A DNA stretch of 64,000 nt from Lotus japonicus. Lineage: Eukaryota > Streptophyta > Magnoliopsida > Fabales > Fabaceae. This document shows, in pieces, positions 33,632 through 46,335 of the stretch. A program made the position numbers and the translations under genes. Numbering within the stretch: position 1 is the first letter of the stretch; each line of letters begins with the position of its first letter. Where the stretch lies: assembly GCF_012489685.1 (NCBI RefSeq), contig NC_080042.1, positions 28,587,158-28,651,157 of the forward strand. Direction: 5' to 3'. The notes under the pieces are model-generated. The model worked only from the letters and a program-made list of their open reading frames with translations, was not told the DNA's origin and did not search any database.

Positions 33632-36600
33632 TGTAAGGCCCAAGTTTTAACGCTTTGGATAAGTGAATAAAATAAAAGAGTTTATTTGATTAAGATAAAT
33701 TTGTGAAGGAAAAAGGTTCAGGAAAAGTCCAAGAATTATCGAAAAACCCATAAGAGTTATAGCACGACTAACATACGCTTAATCCTAGGTCAAAGGTATT
33801 AGTGAATAGTTAATTTACGCTTTAGGACACGATGGAAACTAATTCCAAAAATCCTCAGAGAAATGTTAGAACTTCTCTTTTCCGTCCTTAAACAATTATT
33901 TCGATGCGAAATCTTGGAAAGTACGAACGTCAAATTCCAATTCTCGGAAGTTTGCCGAAACGGAATCCCTGATAGTTCGAGAAAACCTAAGATCGACAGA
34001 CGATGAAGACTTTTTCTATTCGGAGCTGCAAAAGAAGATTCCACCCGCGTTCTCCTATTTCTCTCATCATTCCTAATCTTTCTTCAGAAGGAAGTTTTCT
34101 CATCCGACGATCACTGCAAAAAGTAGTTTTTCGGGATAATCCGACTTACACCGACTTATGCCGATTTTGGATCTTTTGGTTTAATTCCAAGAATCCTGTT
34201 TTGAGTTCTGGAATTCTGTCGCCAGAACCTATCTTAGAATGCGCAGAGGAACGCGTAGGAAAAATCGGAATCGCAAAAAAATCTTTTTTCCGTTTTTTCC
34301 AAAACCTATAAATAGCTTGAAAATTAGATTTTTTGCAAAAAAATACCCATTTCCCCTCCCCAAACCCGCGAGCACCTAGAGAGAGAGAGAGATCCGGATC
34401 TTCGTCGTTTCTTGCCCGTTTGCTTCACCGATCGTCACTAATCGAAGACCTCGAGGTAGGTAAACTATACTCTCCTTCGAATCGTCGTTTCTGTCCACTT
34501 CTCCTACGACTTTCTGAGTTCAAAATTTTGAGGTTTTTGAAAAACTGTTCAAATACGCTGATTTCAGTGTCTAAACTTCTTCCCTGCATGCTCCTGAGCG
34601 TGTTCTGCGGATTAGATTTTGTCGAATGTCGACGAAATGCCGCCGGGATCAATTTCTACCTTAAATACACATTTTTCGGCAAAGTCGCAACCTTTACGCT
34701 CTAATCTATCGACTTGGCTTAGTGCTAGTAGGATTTGTCGTCATAAACGTCGTTGTGGACGTCCCCATCCAATTTGTTTTTCAAAAATCCAATTTTGAAA
34801 TTTTGAGCTAAAAATAATGACCAAACTACCCCTATATCAGTTTTCGATCCGAAAATTTTTCCGAGCCTAGAACCGTCTTAGTTACGGCTTATGTTAACCT
34901 AGGAACCAAGTTTGTTCGAAGAAAAATCGACCCTCCCAATTAAAGGAAGTGGCCGAGAGCTATATCAAGGGGGGGGAGAATCCGATTTTTCGAAAACTTG
35001 TCTTAACGCGTTAGATTGTCGTACCACGGAGGTAGTAGTGTACCGTGTAACCCTAGGACTCTTTGATTGCTGAGTTTCTGACTCTTGGTGTTGATTTCTG
35101 TGATTTTTGCTTAAGGTTCGTTTGAGGAGATTCCCAGAGATCAAGGAGAAGAGCTTGAAGAACATTTTGAGGAAGAAGCTGGAAGACCCACCGGTGAGGG
35201 CTACTCTCTGAATTACTAGATAATGCTTTAGGGGTCGACAAATTCGACTTGATTTATGTGTTATGCACTAAATTGCTAAATGTCTGAATTGTTCTCTAAG
35301 GCTTCGGCCGACCTTGCTGAGTATTTGATGCCATGATATTGTGTGCTAAATGATTCACATGCTACGTGCTACATGGTTAACTTAGGATGTGTTGGAATAT
35401 GTTGTTTATGCTTTTGACTGAGCTGTTTTATTTATGCTATTCCACTTATACATGAGATTCTGAGGAGTGAGGATTACGGGCAGGTCATGCCAAATTTTTA
35501 TGAGATTTTGAGAGAGTTTTAAAGGACGAACGGAGTTCGGACCTTGTTATGTTTTAATGGATCGAGACCTTCTCAGGGAATTATTTGAGATTGTGGGATC
35601 TCTGAAAACTCTTAGGAAGTATTATAAGATTAAAATGAAAACTATTTTATCACGGAAAACTCATAAGACATTAATCAATTTCTAAATCCTTTGAACAATA
35701 ATAATACCCTTAGATAAGAGCTTAGAGCCTGAATATTAGTTTGGGAAATATGAGAAGTGTCGTCGAGTCCACGTTTTGAGGAAATATACAAGTCTTCGAG
35801 TATGTTGAAAACTCTTTTGCTCGATGAGCAGTTTAATGTTTGGCTATCTAAAGTTTAGCCGGAGACTATGAGTTTCCAAGTACTTCGGTACCTTTTCGCT
35901 CGATGAGCAGTTTATTGATTGGCTATCTAAAGTTTAGCCGGGAACCATGAGTTCCAAAGTATCTTCTTCTTCTTTTGATTAATTCATTTTTGTCGCAGAA
36001 TCGACATTTGCCTTAGGGTATTTTTTTTTTAGAGACTTTAAGTTACTTAGAACACGTGGCGACGTGTCGGGTGAGGTCGGAGACGTTGTTTGGCTAATCA
36101 CTTGCATTCATGCACTCATTTTGAGGTTAATACACGGCGTGATACCGGACCTCGGTGGATTCCAAAATGGTCATAAGACCCGGATTTCCATATTTAGGAC
36201 ACTACGGTGGTCCTCAGTAGCAGACGGAATGGCAGACCTACGGGTTCACTGCTGATCTGACTACTTTTGTGTGGTGTAAGAGACACGCGAGCAGGAAGGT
36301 ACCCACCGTGGCTGGTGTTAGGGCCGCCTCGTTGATGTCCATCCTTCTTCCGGAATGCATTTTGTTACCCAGCATTGCATTTCATGCAACATACATGCTG
36401 ACTTAGTTGCTGAGTGTGATTGGTACCTGTTTATCATATTTGAGGCATGCTATTTGTTATTATGATTTCTTATATTCATTATGATACTTGCAACCCTAGG
36501 AAGTCATCCCTAAGATTATAAGCCTGAGAGGCAAATATTTATTATCCTATATTATATCTGGTTTTATTATTTATATAATTCTTTGGAGTTGACCCTCGCG

Positions 36601-37606
36601 TCTGCTGTGTGTGTTTGGGCGGACTACGCCATTTGTCAGATGAGTATGGCGGATTGGTTTACGATGGTCAGCCCCTCGGGGGGGACCAGGTACGAGATGC
36701 TTGATCAGGACGACCCAGTTGCATGGGTGGTCGACCCCATAGGCCACCGTGCGACCTACACCGGTCGGATCATGGAGGACCGTGTTGACCGATTCGGACG
36801 CTTGACGGAGGGGGTGATGAGGAGGCACATAGTGAGCTTCAACCTGCCTCCAGGTGTACACTGTGGACCCGGCTTGGGAGGACCTCCACCGCCACCATCC
36901 CCTTCGGATGATGAGGACCCCTCTGAGGAGGTGCCAGTAGGTGGGGCTTCGATGGAGTCTAGTCCGTCTACTGCTGCTGCTGTCGTCGCGGATCTCGTTC
37001 CGGGCCCCGAGCCCGAGAGGCCAGTGCAGGAGCGCATTAGGGTGGACAGAGAGGGCAGTGTTGAGTATGTCGACTTAGTCGTCCTGGATGCAGATTCGGA
37101 TGACGACCGCGCTAGCATGTAGGATCGAGTGCTAGTGTGGGCTCCTCGGATAGGGATTAGTGTAGGAGTAGTGTCGATGCTCTGACCGTCATGCTTCAGT
37201 TTTGGGGACAGGGTAGTTTCCTACCGGTAGCTTTTTGTGTGGTTTCCTATGGAGATCACAGAGAGCTGGTTGGATTTAGGGGGTCTTTTCTTAGGCCGCT
37301 GGGCCAACTTGTTCACAGATTTTGAGGTTTAGTGTTGCGGACACAGTATTTTTACCTTGGACTGTACATATTGCCTTCGGGCGTTACTCTCTTTCTGTCA
37401 CCCGTCACTGGAGGTTACTCGTGACGTGGTTGTATTTAGCGAGGCATGTATATATAGTTGTATAGTAGTTTCTTTTATCTTTTGTTGGGAAGTTTATTGC
37501 TTTCTGTCTTTAGTTATATTGTGGAAAAAAAATAATTCACGTTTTTTTTCCGCTTAAGTATTTCTTTTGGTTACTAAAGTGACGCCACCGAAATCGGGGT
37601 GTTACA
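33632..37606 (+). mobile_element. solo LTR of a long-LTR family (3975 bp) with GTAGA target duplication
   Basis: The unit starts TGTAAGGCCC and ends GGGTGTTACA, and is bracketed by GTAGA at 33627-33631 and 37607-37611. It cuts element C's RNase H cleanly. A TATA box lies at 34307-34315, about 675 bases in, followed by a GAGA-rich leader. No internal repeat of one end is present, so this is one LTR, not two. No pol domain lies inside. The length and the TG...CA ends fit the long LTRs of Ty3/gypsy lineages such as Tekay/Del or Ogre; the lineage cannot be decided without internal sequence. An open stretch of 179 codons (36583-37122) is GC-rich and not conserved in the sister copy. Confidence 0.8.
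34307..34315 (+). promoter_or_regulatory. TATA box in the long solo LTR
   Basis: TATAAATAG, followed about 65 bases later by a GAGA repeat. The sister LTR has TATATATAG in the corresponding place (39546-39553). Confidence 0.6.
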
Positions 37607-38829
37607 GTAGACTGCCTCTTGCTTGCCCATGAGACTAAGTTACTTCCCAGAAATTGACAATTTCCAGAAGTACTCTTTCTTTCAGTTCTATCTCCAGCAT
37701 AGTCAGCATCACAGTAACCTGAAAGCTTATACTCTGATGTTTTCTTATACATCAAGCCAAGGTTAGTGGTACCTTTCAGATATCTGAGAATTCTCTTAAC
37801 AGCAGTTAAGTGAGTTTCTCTAGGATCTGATTGGAATCGAGCACATAAGTGTACACTAAACAGAATATCTGGCCTAGATGCAGTTAAGTATAGAAGTGAA
37901 CCTATCATTCCACGATAGAGCTTTTGACATAGTTTCCCACTGGCATCTTCTTTCTCCAGAATGCATGTAGGATGCATAGGAGTCTTAGCAATTATTGATT
38001 CTGTCATATTGAACTTCTTCAGAAGTTCCTTTGTGTACTTGCTCTGATGGATGTAAGTAGCTTCTGGTTTTGATCAACTTGTATCCCCAGAAAGTACTTG
38101 AGTTCTCCCATCATACTCGTTTCAAATTCAGCCTGCATCATCTCAGAAAATTCTTTGCAAAGAGATGGATTAGCAGATCCAAATATAATATCATCAACAT
38201 AAATTTGCACAATTAAGATATCATCTTTATAAGTTTTGCAAAAGAGAGTTGTATCTACTTTACCCCTTACAAACTCATTTTCCAGAAGGAATGAGCTGAG
38301 TCTCTCATACCATGCTCTGGGAGCTTGCTTCAGACCATAGAGAGATTTCTTCAATTTGAAAACATGGTCAGGGTTCTTCTCATCTTCAAAACCAGGAGGT
38401 TGGTGCACATACACTTCCTCTAAGATGTATCCATTCAGGAAGGCACTCTTAACATCCATCTGATGAAGAATTATGTTGTGATTTACTGAGAATGAGATCA
38501 GCAGTCTGATAGCTTCCAATCTTGCTACTGGAGCAAATGTTTCAGTATAATCTATTCCTTCTTGCTGACTGTAGCCTTGAGCAACTAGCCTTTCTTTGTT
38601 TCTGACTACATCTCCTTTTTCATTCAGCTTATTTCTGAACACCCATTTGGTTCCAATGATGTGAGCACCTTGAGGTTTCTGGACAAGGTTCCAAACATCA
38701 TTCTTGGAGAATTGATTCAATTCTTCTTCCATTGCCAGAATCCAGTCTTTGTTTTGAAGAGCTTCATCAATTGACTTTGGTTCAATTAAGGATACCAATC
38801 CTTTCAGACTAAGCAGAGTCTCTTCAGAG
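37607..38829 (-). pseudogene. pol: pol of element C, RT and RNase H block
   Basis: RT from an Ala-Leu-Gln-Asn-Lys-Asp-Trp motif (38798) through Tyr-Val-Asp-Asp to the start of RNase H. A one-base frame break lies near 38010-38070, and the block ends on each side at a nested solo LTR. The remaining residues are close to element A's Pol. Confidence 0.88.
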
Positions 38830-41800
38830 TGTGAGACCCAAGTTTTTAAGCTTAGAATAAATTAGTGAAATTTCTTTTTCACGATTAATTCGAGGTAACG
38901 TTGAGGAAAACCTTAACAAGTGTTTATGGAATGGGATAGATTTGTGAAGGAGAAAGTCCAGGAAAAAGCTAAGGATTGTATCAAAGTCGATAGAAGTTAT
39001 AACACGATTAGTATTCGCTTAAACCTAGGTCAAGAACGCTAGTAAATAGCTAATTTACTCTTTAAGGTACGAGGGAAACTAATTCCAAAAATCTTCAGAG
39101 AAATGTTAGAATTTCTCTTATTCGTCTATAAACGAGCGTTTCGATACGAAACCCTGGAATGTACGAACGTCAAATTCCAATTCTCGGAAGTTTGCCGAAA
39201 CCCTAAACGTCAAATTCACTGATAGTTCAGAAACCCTAAAATCAACGGACGATGAAGACTTTTTCTATTCGGAGCTTCAAATGAAGATTCCACTCGCTTA
39301 CGCCTACTTCTCTCGATATTTCTAATCTTTCTTCAGAAGGAAGTTTCTGCATCCGAGGTCAAAATCATAAAGTGCATTTTTAGCCGGTACACATTAAAAA
39401 CAAGCCTCGAAAACCAAAAATCATACTGATATTTCTTTGAAGAATTAGAAGATTCAGCGGGAAGAATATCGTGTCAAAAATACGTTGGAATCAGTAGGAA
39501 AAATCGGAATCGCGAAATTCTCATTTTTCCGCATTTTCCATTTCCTATATATAGTATGAAAAATGAAAAAAAAAAACAAAAAAAATCACAAACTCACACA
39601 CACGGCCGAGAGCTTCTTGGAGGAAAGGAGGAGAAAAGTGATTTTTCCAATTCTTGACCGATCGTCGTTTCGTTCGTTGCTACGCGTAGACCTCGAGGTA
39701 CTGATACTTTTCCCTACCTCTGATCGTAAATTCTGTCGCTTTTCACTATGTCTTTCTGTGCTCAAAGTTTTGAGCTTTTTGTAAAACTGTCCAAATAAGT
39801 TGATTTCAGTGTCTAAACTTATTGCCTACGTGCTCTAGAGCATGAATATCCGGTTGTTTTCTGCTGAATCTCGCCGAATTGCCGCCGAGTTTCAATTCTG
39901 CTCAAAAACCCATTTTTATGCTGAGGTTCCGCTTTTTGGATCAAAAACTCTTGACTGAGCTTAGCTTTAGTAGGATTAGTTGTTATAAATGTCGTTACGA
40001 TCGACCCCATCTAATTTGTTTTTCGAAATTCTGATTTTGAGTTTCCGAGCTAAAAATATTGACCAAAATACCCCTGCGACAGTTTTCGACCCAATAATTT
40101 TTCTGAGAGTTTCCCTGGCCTAGATATCGCCTAAGAATACCTAGGAATTGATTTAGATCGAAGAAAAAGTTCGAAAACCCTATTTTCCGTAGTGGCCGAA
40201 ACCTATTTGCTTGGGTACCGTGTCCAAAAATAATTTTTGGGTCTCTATGACCTGAGCCATTGCGTAGCTCTTTCAATTGTCGAAATTTTGGCGCCGGTTT
40301 CGTGTCATTCCGAGTTCTGTAGCTCGAGTTATGCACGTTTTAGCGAATAAAGTGTTTTTGTACAAAACTTGAATCGAGTCAAAACTCATCCATTCGGGGA
40401 AAGCCCTTTCATACGTGCCTAAATGTGGTACTCTGAAGCTTCTTGAGCTTTGTCTAACTTTAGTTATTATTGTTTCGAGTATATCGACTTAATTTGATTT
40501 ATTTTTGCTTTGTTTGCTCTAAGGTTCGTTTGTGGAAACCTTGGGCTTGACTGAGCAAGCTTGTGAGCGAGACCTGCACCGCGAGACTGGAACAACTCGA
40601 GGTTAGGGCAACTTACTTACCAGCTATTGATTTATAGGCGTCGATAAATTCGACTTGAATATTGCTTGATATTGAATATTGCTTGTTATTGAATATTGCT
40701 TGGGTATTGTTTATCGTTTGAAATTGGAAAATGTTTTCGGGAGGCTTCGGCCGAGTGAACTTATATGAGACGTGTGTCTCCGTTTTCTAAGAGGCTTCGG
40801 CCGTTTACTGGTTTCTGTCTTATCGCTTTCTAGTGGATATGACAAGGTTATGTTTACAGCACTACCTTATTGATTCATCGCTCGTTAGAGCTTGATGTAT
40901 TTGTGTTTATGATTAAATTGTGCTGACTATATTCGTGCATTTAATGCGACTTTCGGAGGGTGGATTACACTTATCTTTGTCATGGCAATGACGGGTTTGT
41001 TTTGGGAATGTTTGATAGGTCGAACCAAGGTTCGAGCCTTTATTGTTTTAGGAATCGAGACCTTCCCGGGGAATTACTTGGGTTTATTGGGATCTTTGAA
41101 CTTATAGAGTTTTGGACCGAAAATAATCATAATCTGTTTTATGTAAATAAATCCATAATATATTTATTAAGAATGTAATGCTTTTAATTAATGACGATGA
41201 TTCAACGGAAAAGACTTAGGAATGAAAGTGAGTTTGGAAAACGGGAATGGGTCGGTGATCCTAGCTTTGAGAACTTTATTTTGAAAGGTGTTGGAAATGA
41301 AAAACTGAACTTTGGAATTAACGACATAATGGACTAATTCACGATGGAACATTTTACCTAATAAGAGAATTTTTTTAAGGGAACTCATTTTATGGAAAAG
41401 AATTTGAAGACGGGCTTTAGCCAAGGGTCTGGGGTTAGTAAGGTACCTAGTAGGGTACTCTTGGCACAACAGGAAGTGACGGTCAGCCGTGTAGAGTTGT
41501 ATCGTGCATGTTGATGTCTGGCGTAGCAGGCAGGATGGTTAAACTCGTAGGGTCACAACCGACTTGACTATAGCCTAGGTTTCTCGTTGTAGAAGCCTTT
41601 GGTCAATGAACCAATTTTACCTGTGAGGACGAATCGTTGTTTTGCTAATCATATTGCACCCATGCATATACGCGATGAAGTGCCAAGTGGAGTACTTCGG
41701 TATAGCAGGAAGCAACGATCAGCCGTGTAGAGTTGAATCGGTCCTGACTATATCTGGCACAACAGGAAGTAACGATCATCCGTGTAGAGTTGTATCGCTC

Positions 41801-42958
41801 CTGTTGATGTCCGGCATAGCAAGTAGAAATGGTCGAACCATGTAGAGTTGGATCGTCTTGACTATAGCCAAAGGTGATAAGCGACACCCGAGCAGAAATG
41901 GTCAAACACGAGGCCAGTGTTACGACCGTCTCGAGGTGCCCAGCCTTTAAGTGGCAATACCATTGGTTTGTCCCGTCGCCAAGCAGAGTGACGTTATTCG
42001 GATTCGTGTCAGCATATTCTGCATTGGCACACAATGCATCTTATTATGATTGACGTTGCATGACATATCATGCACTCTAACTATAGTTGTTGAGATCTGA
42101 TGATTTGATGTTGATAAACATCGTTATGTGTTTTGATGATTGAATTGTGTAAGAGATTCGATAACATGCTATGTATAAACCTTAGGGTAGGCAATACATA
42201 ACTTATATGTATATATATATACAACATATATATATACCCCCTTTATCGCATGTTGATTGTATATCTATTGTATTCTGTAAGTTGACCCTAGCGCCTTGGC
42301 TTTGTTTGTATGTTTGTGTTTGGGCGGTCGGCCTGCTGCCAGGCGTCCGTCAGCCGATTCGTGATGACTCGTCAATCGAGGAGGACCAGGAGCATAATGA
42401 CTATTACTGAAGCTTTCGACGAGGACCCGGACTGAATGCAGGACCAGATGAGGGTCGATGATGGAAGTATAGGGTATAGGTGTTTAGGGCCTACTAAGGT
42501 TGGGTGTTAGTGTCATAGCTCTGATTCGTCATTTGTACTTTTGGGACAGGGTAGTTTCCGACAGGTTGCTTTCGGTGTGGTTCTCCGTAGATGGGAATCG
42601 CATGAAGTAGTCGGACGTAAGAAGTTTTTTTGGAAGCCGTTTTGGGCTGACTTACTCTTCGGAGGACTGTATTTATAAAACTTATGACTCTATCTATGGG
42701 TCACACTTGTTTGCCGTTGGGCAATACCTTCAGTTACTTGATGTTACTTTCCGTCACTTGAGGACACTCGTAACGATGTTTTAGTTGCAGCGAGGGCTGT
42801 GCTTGTATTGTATATTGATCGCTGTTAAACGCGATTGGGATGAGTCTTTATATCGTCAAGTCTTTTATTTAAACAAATGTCGGAAAAATAAATACCTGCT
42901 TTTCCGCTTTATTTTATTTTCAAGTTACTAAGTGACACCCGGAAATCGGGGTGTTACA
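38830..42958 (+). mobile_element. second solo LTR of the long-LTR family (4129 bp) with CAGAG target duplication
   Basis: The unit starts TGTGAGACCC and ends GGGTGTTACA, flanked by CAGAG at 38825-38829 and 42959-42963. It is the same family and orientation as the unit at 33632, with recognisable homology at both ends and around the TATA box (39546-39553), but diverged in the middle. It contains no recognisable coding domain. It interrupts the integrase-RT linker of element C's pol. Confidence 0.82.
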
Positions 42959-44474
42959 CAGAGGGTCTGACTGTTGATCTGGTTCTGACTGGTTCATCTT
43001 TGTTTCCCATAATCAATTCCTTAGGTTGAGAGGCAACAATTCTGCTCTTCCTCTCAGGCTGTGAATCAGAGGGACCGACTTCCTCTCGAGAGTCTTCCTC
43101 TGGAGCTTTGCCTTTGTCAGAAACATTAATACTCATATCTGCAAACTTTTCAACTAGCTTTGACTGATCAGAGTCAAGCTTATCATCAAATCTAACATGA
43201 ATAGATTCTTCAATAGTTTTAGCATCAGTATTATAAATTCTAAAACCTTTAGATCATTCAGAGTAACCAAGTAATAGACATTTAGAAGATTTAGAATCAA
43301 ACTTATGTAATCTATCCTTAGTATTCAGAGCATAGCAAACACTACCAAAAAGATGAAAGTAAGAAATGTTGGATTTTACTTTCTTCCACAATTCATAAGG
43401 AGTCTTATTTAGAATTGGTCTGATAGAGATCCTATTTTGAATGTAGCATGTTGTGTTTACTACCTCAGCCCAGAAGTGCTTTGCCAAGTCAGTTTCTTGA
43501 AGCATGGTTCTAGCCATCTCTTGAAGAGTTCTATTTTTCCTCTCAACAACCCCATTTTGTTCAGGAGTTCTAGGACAAGATAAATCATGTCCAATTCCAT
43601 AGGAATCAAACAGACTCTCAAACTTGTCATTCTCAAACTCTCCACCATGATCACTTCTGACACGCATAATTCTGCAAGCCTTCTCTTTTTGCACTTAGGC
43701 AATAAAGGTAGAGAACACAGAATGAGACTCATCCTTGCGGGATAAAAATTTTACCCATGTCCAGCGGCTATAGTCATCAACAATGACCATCCCATATCTT
43801 TTGCCACCTATAGACTCCGTTTTCACTGGTCCAAAAAGGTCGATATGCAGAAGTTCCAACGACCTTGAGGTGGAAACAACATTCTTTGCCTTGAAGAAGA
43901 CTTTTGCAAATTTTCCTTTCTGACATGCTTCACAAAGAGCATCTGAAGAGAACTTCAGAGTGGGTAAGCCCCTGACAAGGTCAAGCTTACTCAGCTAAGA
44001 AATCTTTCTCATACTGGCATGCCCTAACCGTCTATGCCATACCCATTGCTCTTCATTAACAGACAGAAGGCACTTTACTTTCTGAGTTTCCAACTCAGAT
44101 AGTCTGATCTTATAAGTGTTGTTCCTCCTCTTGCTGTTAAACAGAACAGAGCCATCGATCTGACTTACAGCCCTGCATGACTTTTGATTGAAGATTATAT
44201 CATAACACTTGTCAGCTAATTGACTTATAGACAATAAGTTATGATTTAAGCCATCTACCAACATAACATTATCAATGCATGGACTATTATCAACACCAAT
44301 AGTACCAGAACCAACAAGTTTACCCTTCTCATTGCCACCAAAGCCAACTTCGCCTCCAGGCTTAAGTTTTAGCTCTTGGAACATACGCCTTTCTCCCGTC
44401 ATGTGACACGAGCATCCATTGTCTAGATACCATGATTGGTGTTTCTGTGGAGCGATCAAGGATATCTGCAACAT
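42959..44474 (-). pseudogene. pol: pol of element C, protease and integrase block
   Basis: Starts at 44474 in the +1 frame relative to gag. The protease motif reads Leu-Asp-Asn-Gly, with the Ser of Asp-Ser-Gly replaced. The pre-integrase HHCC and integrase core follow. Nonsense codons at 43995-43997 and 43695-43697 both fit C-to-T changes of Gln codons (CAG to TAG, CAA to TAA), and a further stop lies at 43254. The block ends at the solo LTR. Confidence 0.88.
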
Positions 44475-44577
44475 AGATAATCTTATCCTTAGGTACCCAT
44501 TTTCTGGGTCCTTTCTTGTTAGTTACCCCAGAGGTTCTGATGACCTTGGGTTTCTCAACATGATAATATAAAGGTGT

Positions 44578-46260
44578 TTAAGCATGATATTTAAGCACAG
44601 AAGGAGTTCCCTTTTTACGAGAAGGTTTAGCAACTTTAGCAGGAAATGATTCAGGCAAAATGGTACCAGAGGGTACAAAATGTTCATGCAGAGGTTTGGC
44701 CTTAGGCATAGAAGGCTCATTTCTACTTGGTCCAGAATAGCCAATGTCACTCATTCCATTTCTGCTAACGCCATAGATCATTGAAGCCATCAAGCTTCTA
44801 TCTATGCTTTTAGCTAGGAATCTTTGAAAGGATTTTTCATATTTAGATTCATTCTTTATATCAGAGGCATCACATGCAACAACTTCTTCTAACTTGATAA
44901 TCTGGTTTTTGAGCACAGAGTTAGAGTTAACTAAAGCATGATTATTTTCTTTCAGCTCAGAGATAATTTTCTCATGTTTAGTAGAAGTTTTAGAAACGAC
45001 AGAGAATTCCTTTTTCAACCTTTTATGCTTAGTCAATAGAGAGTTATATTTATCCATAATATGAGACAAGGCACATTTAAGTTCAGAGGTTGAGAAAGAA
45101 GCGAATACCTCATTTTCATCGTCAGAGTCTGGATCTTCCTCTGATGCTGATTCAGAGTTAGTTGCTTCTTTTGACTCTGCTTCTTTGTTCTTGACAATAG
45201 CCATGAGTCCTTCAACAACTTCTCCATCAGAGTCAACATCCTCTGACTCTGATTCATCAAAAGTCACCATGAGCCCTTTCTTAGCTTTGAAATGCTTCTT
45301 TGGCTTCTTGTCCTTTTTCAGCTTAGGACAATCACTCTTGTAGTGCCCTGATTCTTTGCATTCAAAGCATGTGACTTCCTTTGATGAAGACTTCTTCTGA
45401 CCAGAAGAAGATTCATTCTTTCCTTTATTCTTTCCAGAACCTTTGTACTTGCTCTGCCTGTGCTTCCAGATGCGGTTAAGCCTTCTGGAGATCAGAGTCA
45501 GCTCATCCTCATCAGAATCTTCAGAGGCTTCTTCAGATTCTTCTTCTTCTGCTTGGAGAGCTTTAGCCTTTTCAGATTTGGATTTCAAGGCTATAGACCT
45601 CTTCTTCTGATCCTGATGTTCAAAACGCTTCAGTTCATGACACTTCAGTATGCTTATGAGTTCTTCCAGACTCATCTGATCAACATCTCTTGTGAGCTCC
45701 AAGGAAGTTATCAGAGGCATCCAGCTTTCAGGAAGGCCTCTAAGAATTCTCATGATATGATCAGCAGTTGTGTAGCTCTTGTTGAGAGGTCTAATTCCAG
45801 CAATAAGTAGCTGAAATCTTGAGAACATGTCCTCAATGGACTCACTGGATTCCATCTGGAAGGATTCATACTTTCTAATCAAGGCCAACGCCTTTGACTC
45901 CTTCACCTTCTTGTTTCCTTCATGGGTCATCTTCAATGAATCAAAGATACCCTTAGCATACTCACGATCTGTGATCTTTTGATATTCTTCATAAGAAATA
46001 GCACTAAGAAGAATAGTTCTAGCTTTATGATGCAGTGAGTAAAGCTTCTTTTGTTCTGCAGACATCTCTGATCTGGAGATCTTCTTGCCATCAACATCAA
46101 TTAGACGCTCGTAGCCATCCACTATAATATCCCAGAGATCTGCATCAAAGCCCAGGAAAAAGCTTTCAATCCTGTCTTTCCAGTACTCAAATCTTTGCCC
46201 ATCAAACATAGGAGGCTTTGCACTGTAGACATCTTTTTGCGTTTCAATGGTGACAGCCAT
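44578..46260 (-). pseudogene. gag: gag of element C, premature stop
   Basis: 560 codons from the ATG at 46260, collinear with element A's Gag: UBN2-type capsid region, acidic serine-rich segment, CCHC knuckle (Cys-Phe-Glu-Cys...His...Cys), and a second acidic and coiled-coil-like region. A stop at 44578 cuts off about the last 75 codons, including the overlap with pol; homology continues past it. Confidence 0.88.
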
Positions 46261-46321
46261 TTTAGTTTTTCACACCGGCCCGGATCACTGAACACTGTTA
46301 GGTGTGGTAATCAGAACTTGC

Positions 46322-46333
46322 GCTCTGATACCA
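46322..46333 (-). promoter_or_regulatory. primer-binding site of element C
   Basis: On the minus strand TGGTATCAGAGC begins two bases from the LTR edge, the same Met-tRNA-type site as in element A. Confidence 0.88.
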
Positions 46334-46335
46334 AT

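Noticed and set aside
34333..34704. 123-codon ORF after the TATA box of the long solo LTR
   Set aside because: Not open in the sister LTR at the matching place; likely leader sequence.
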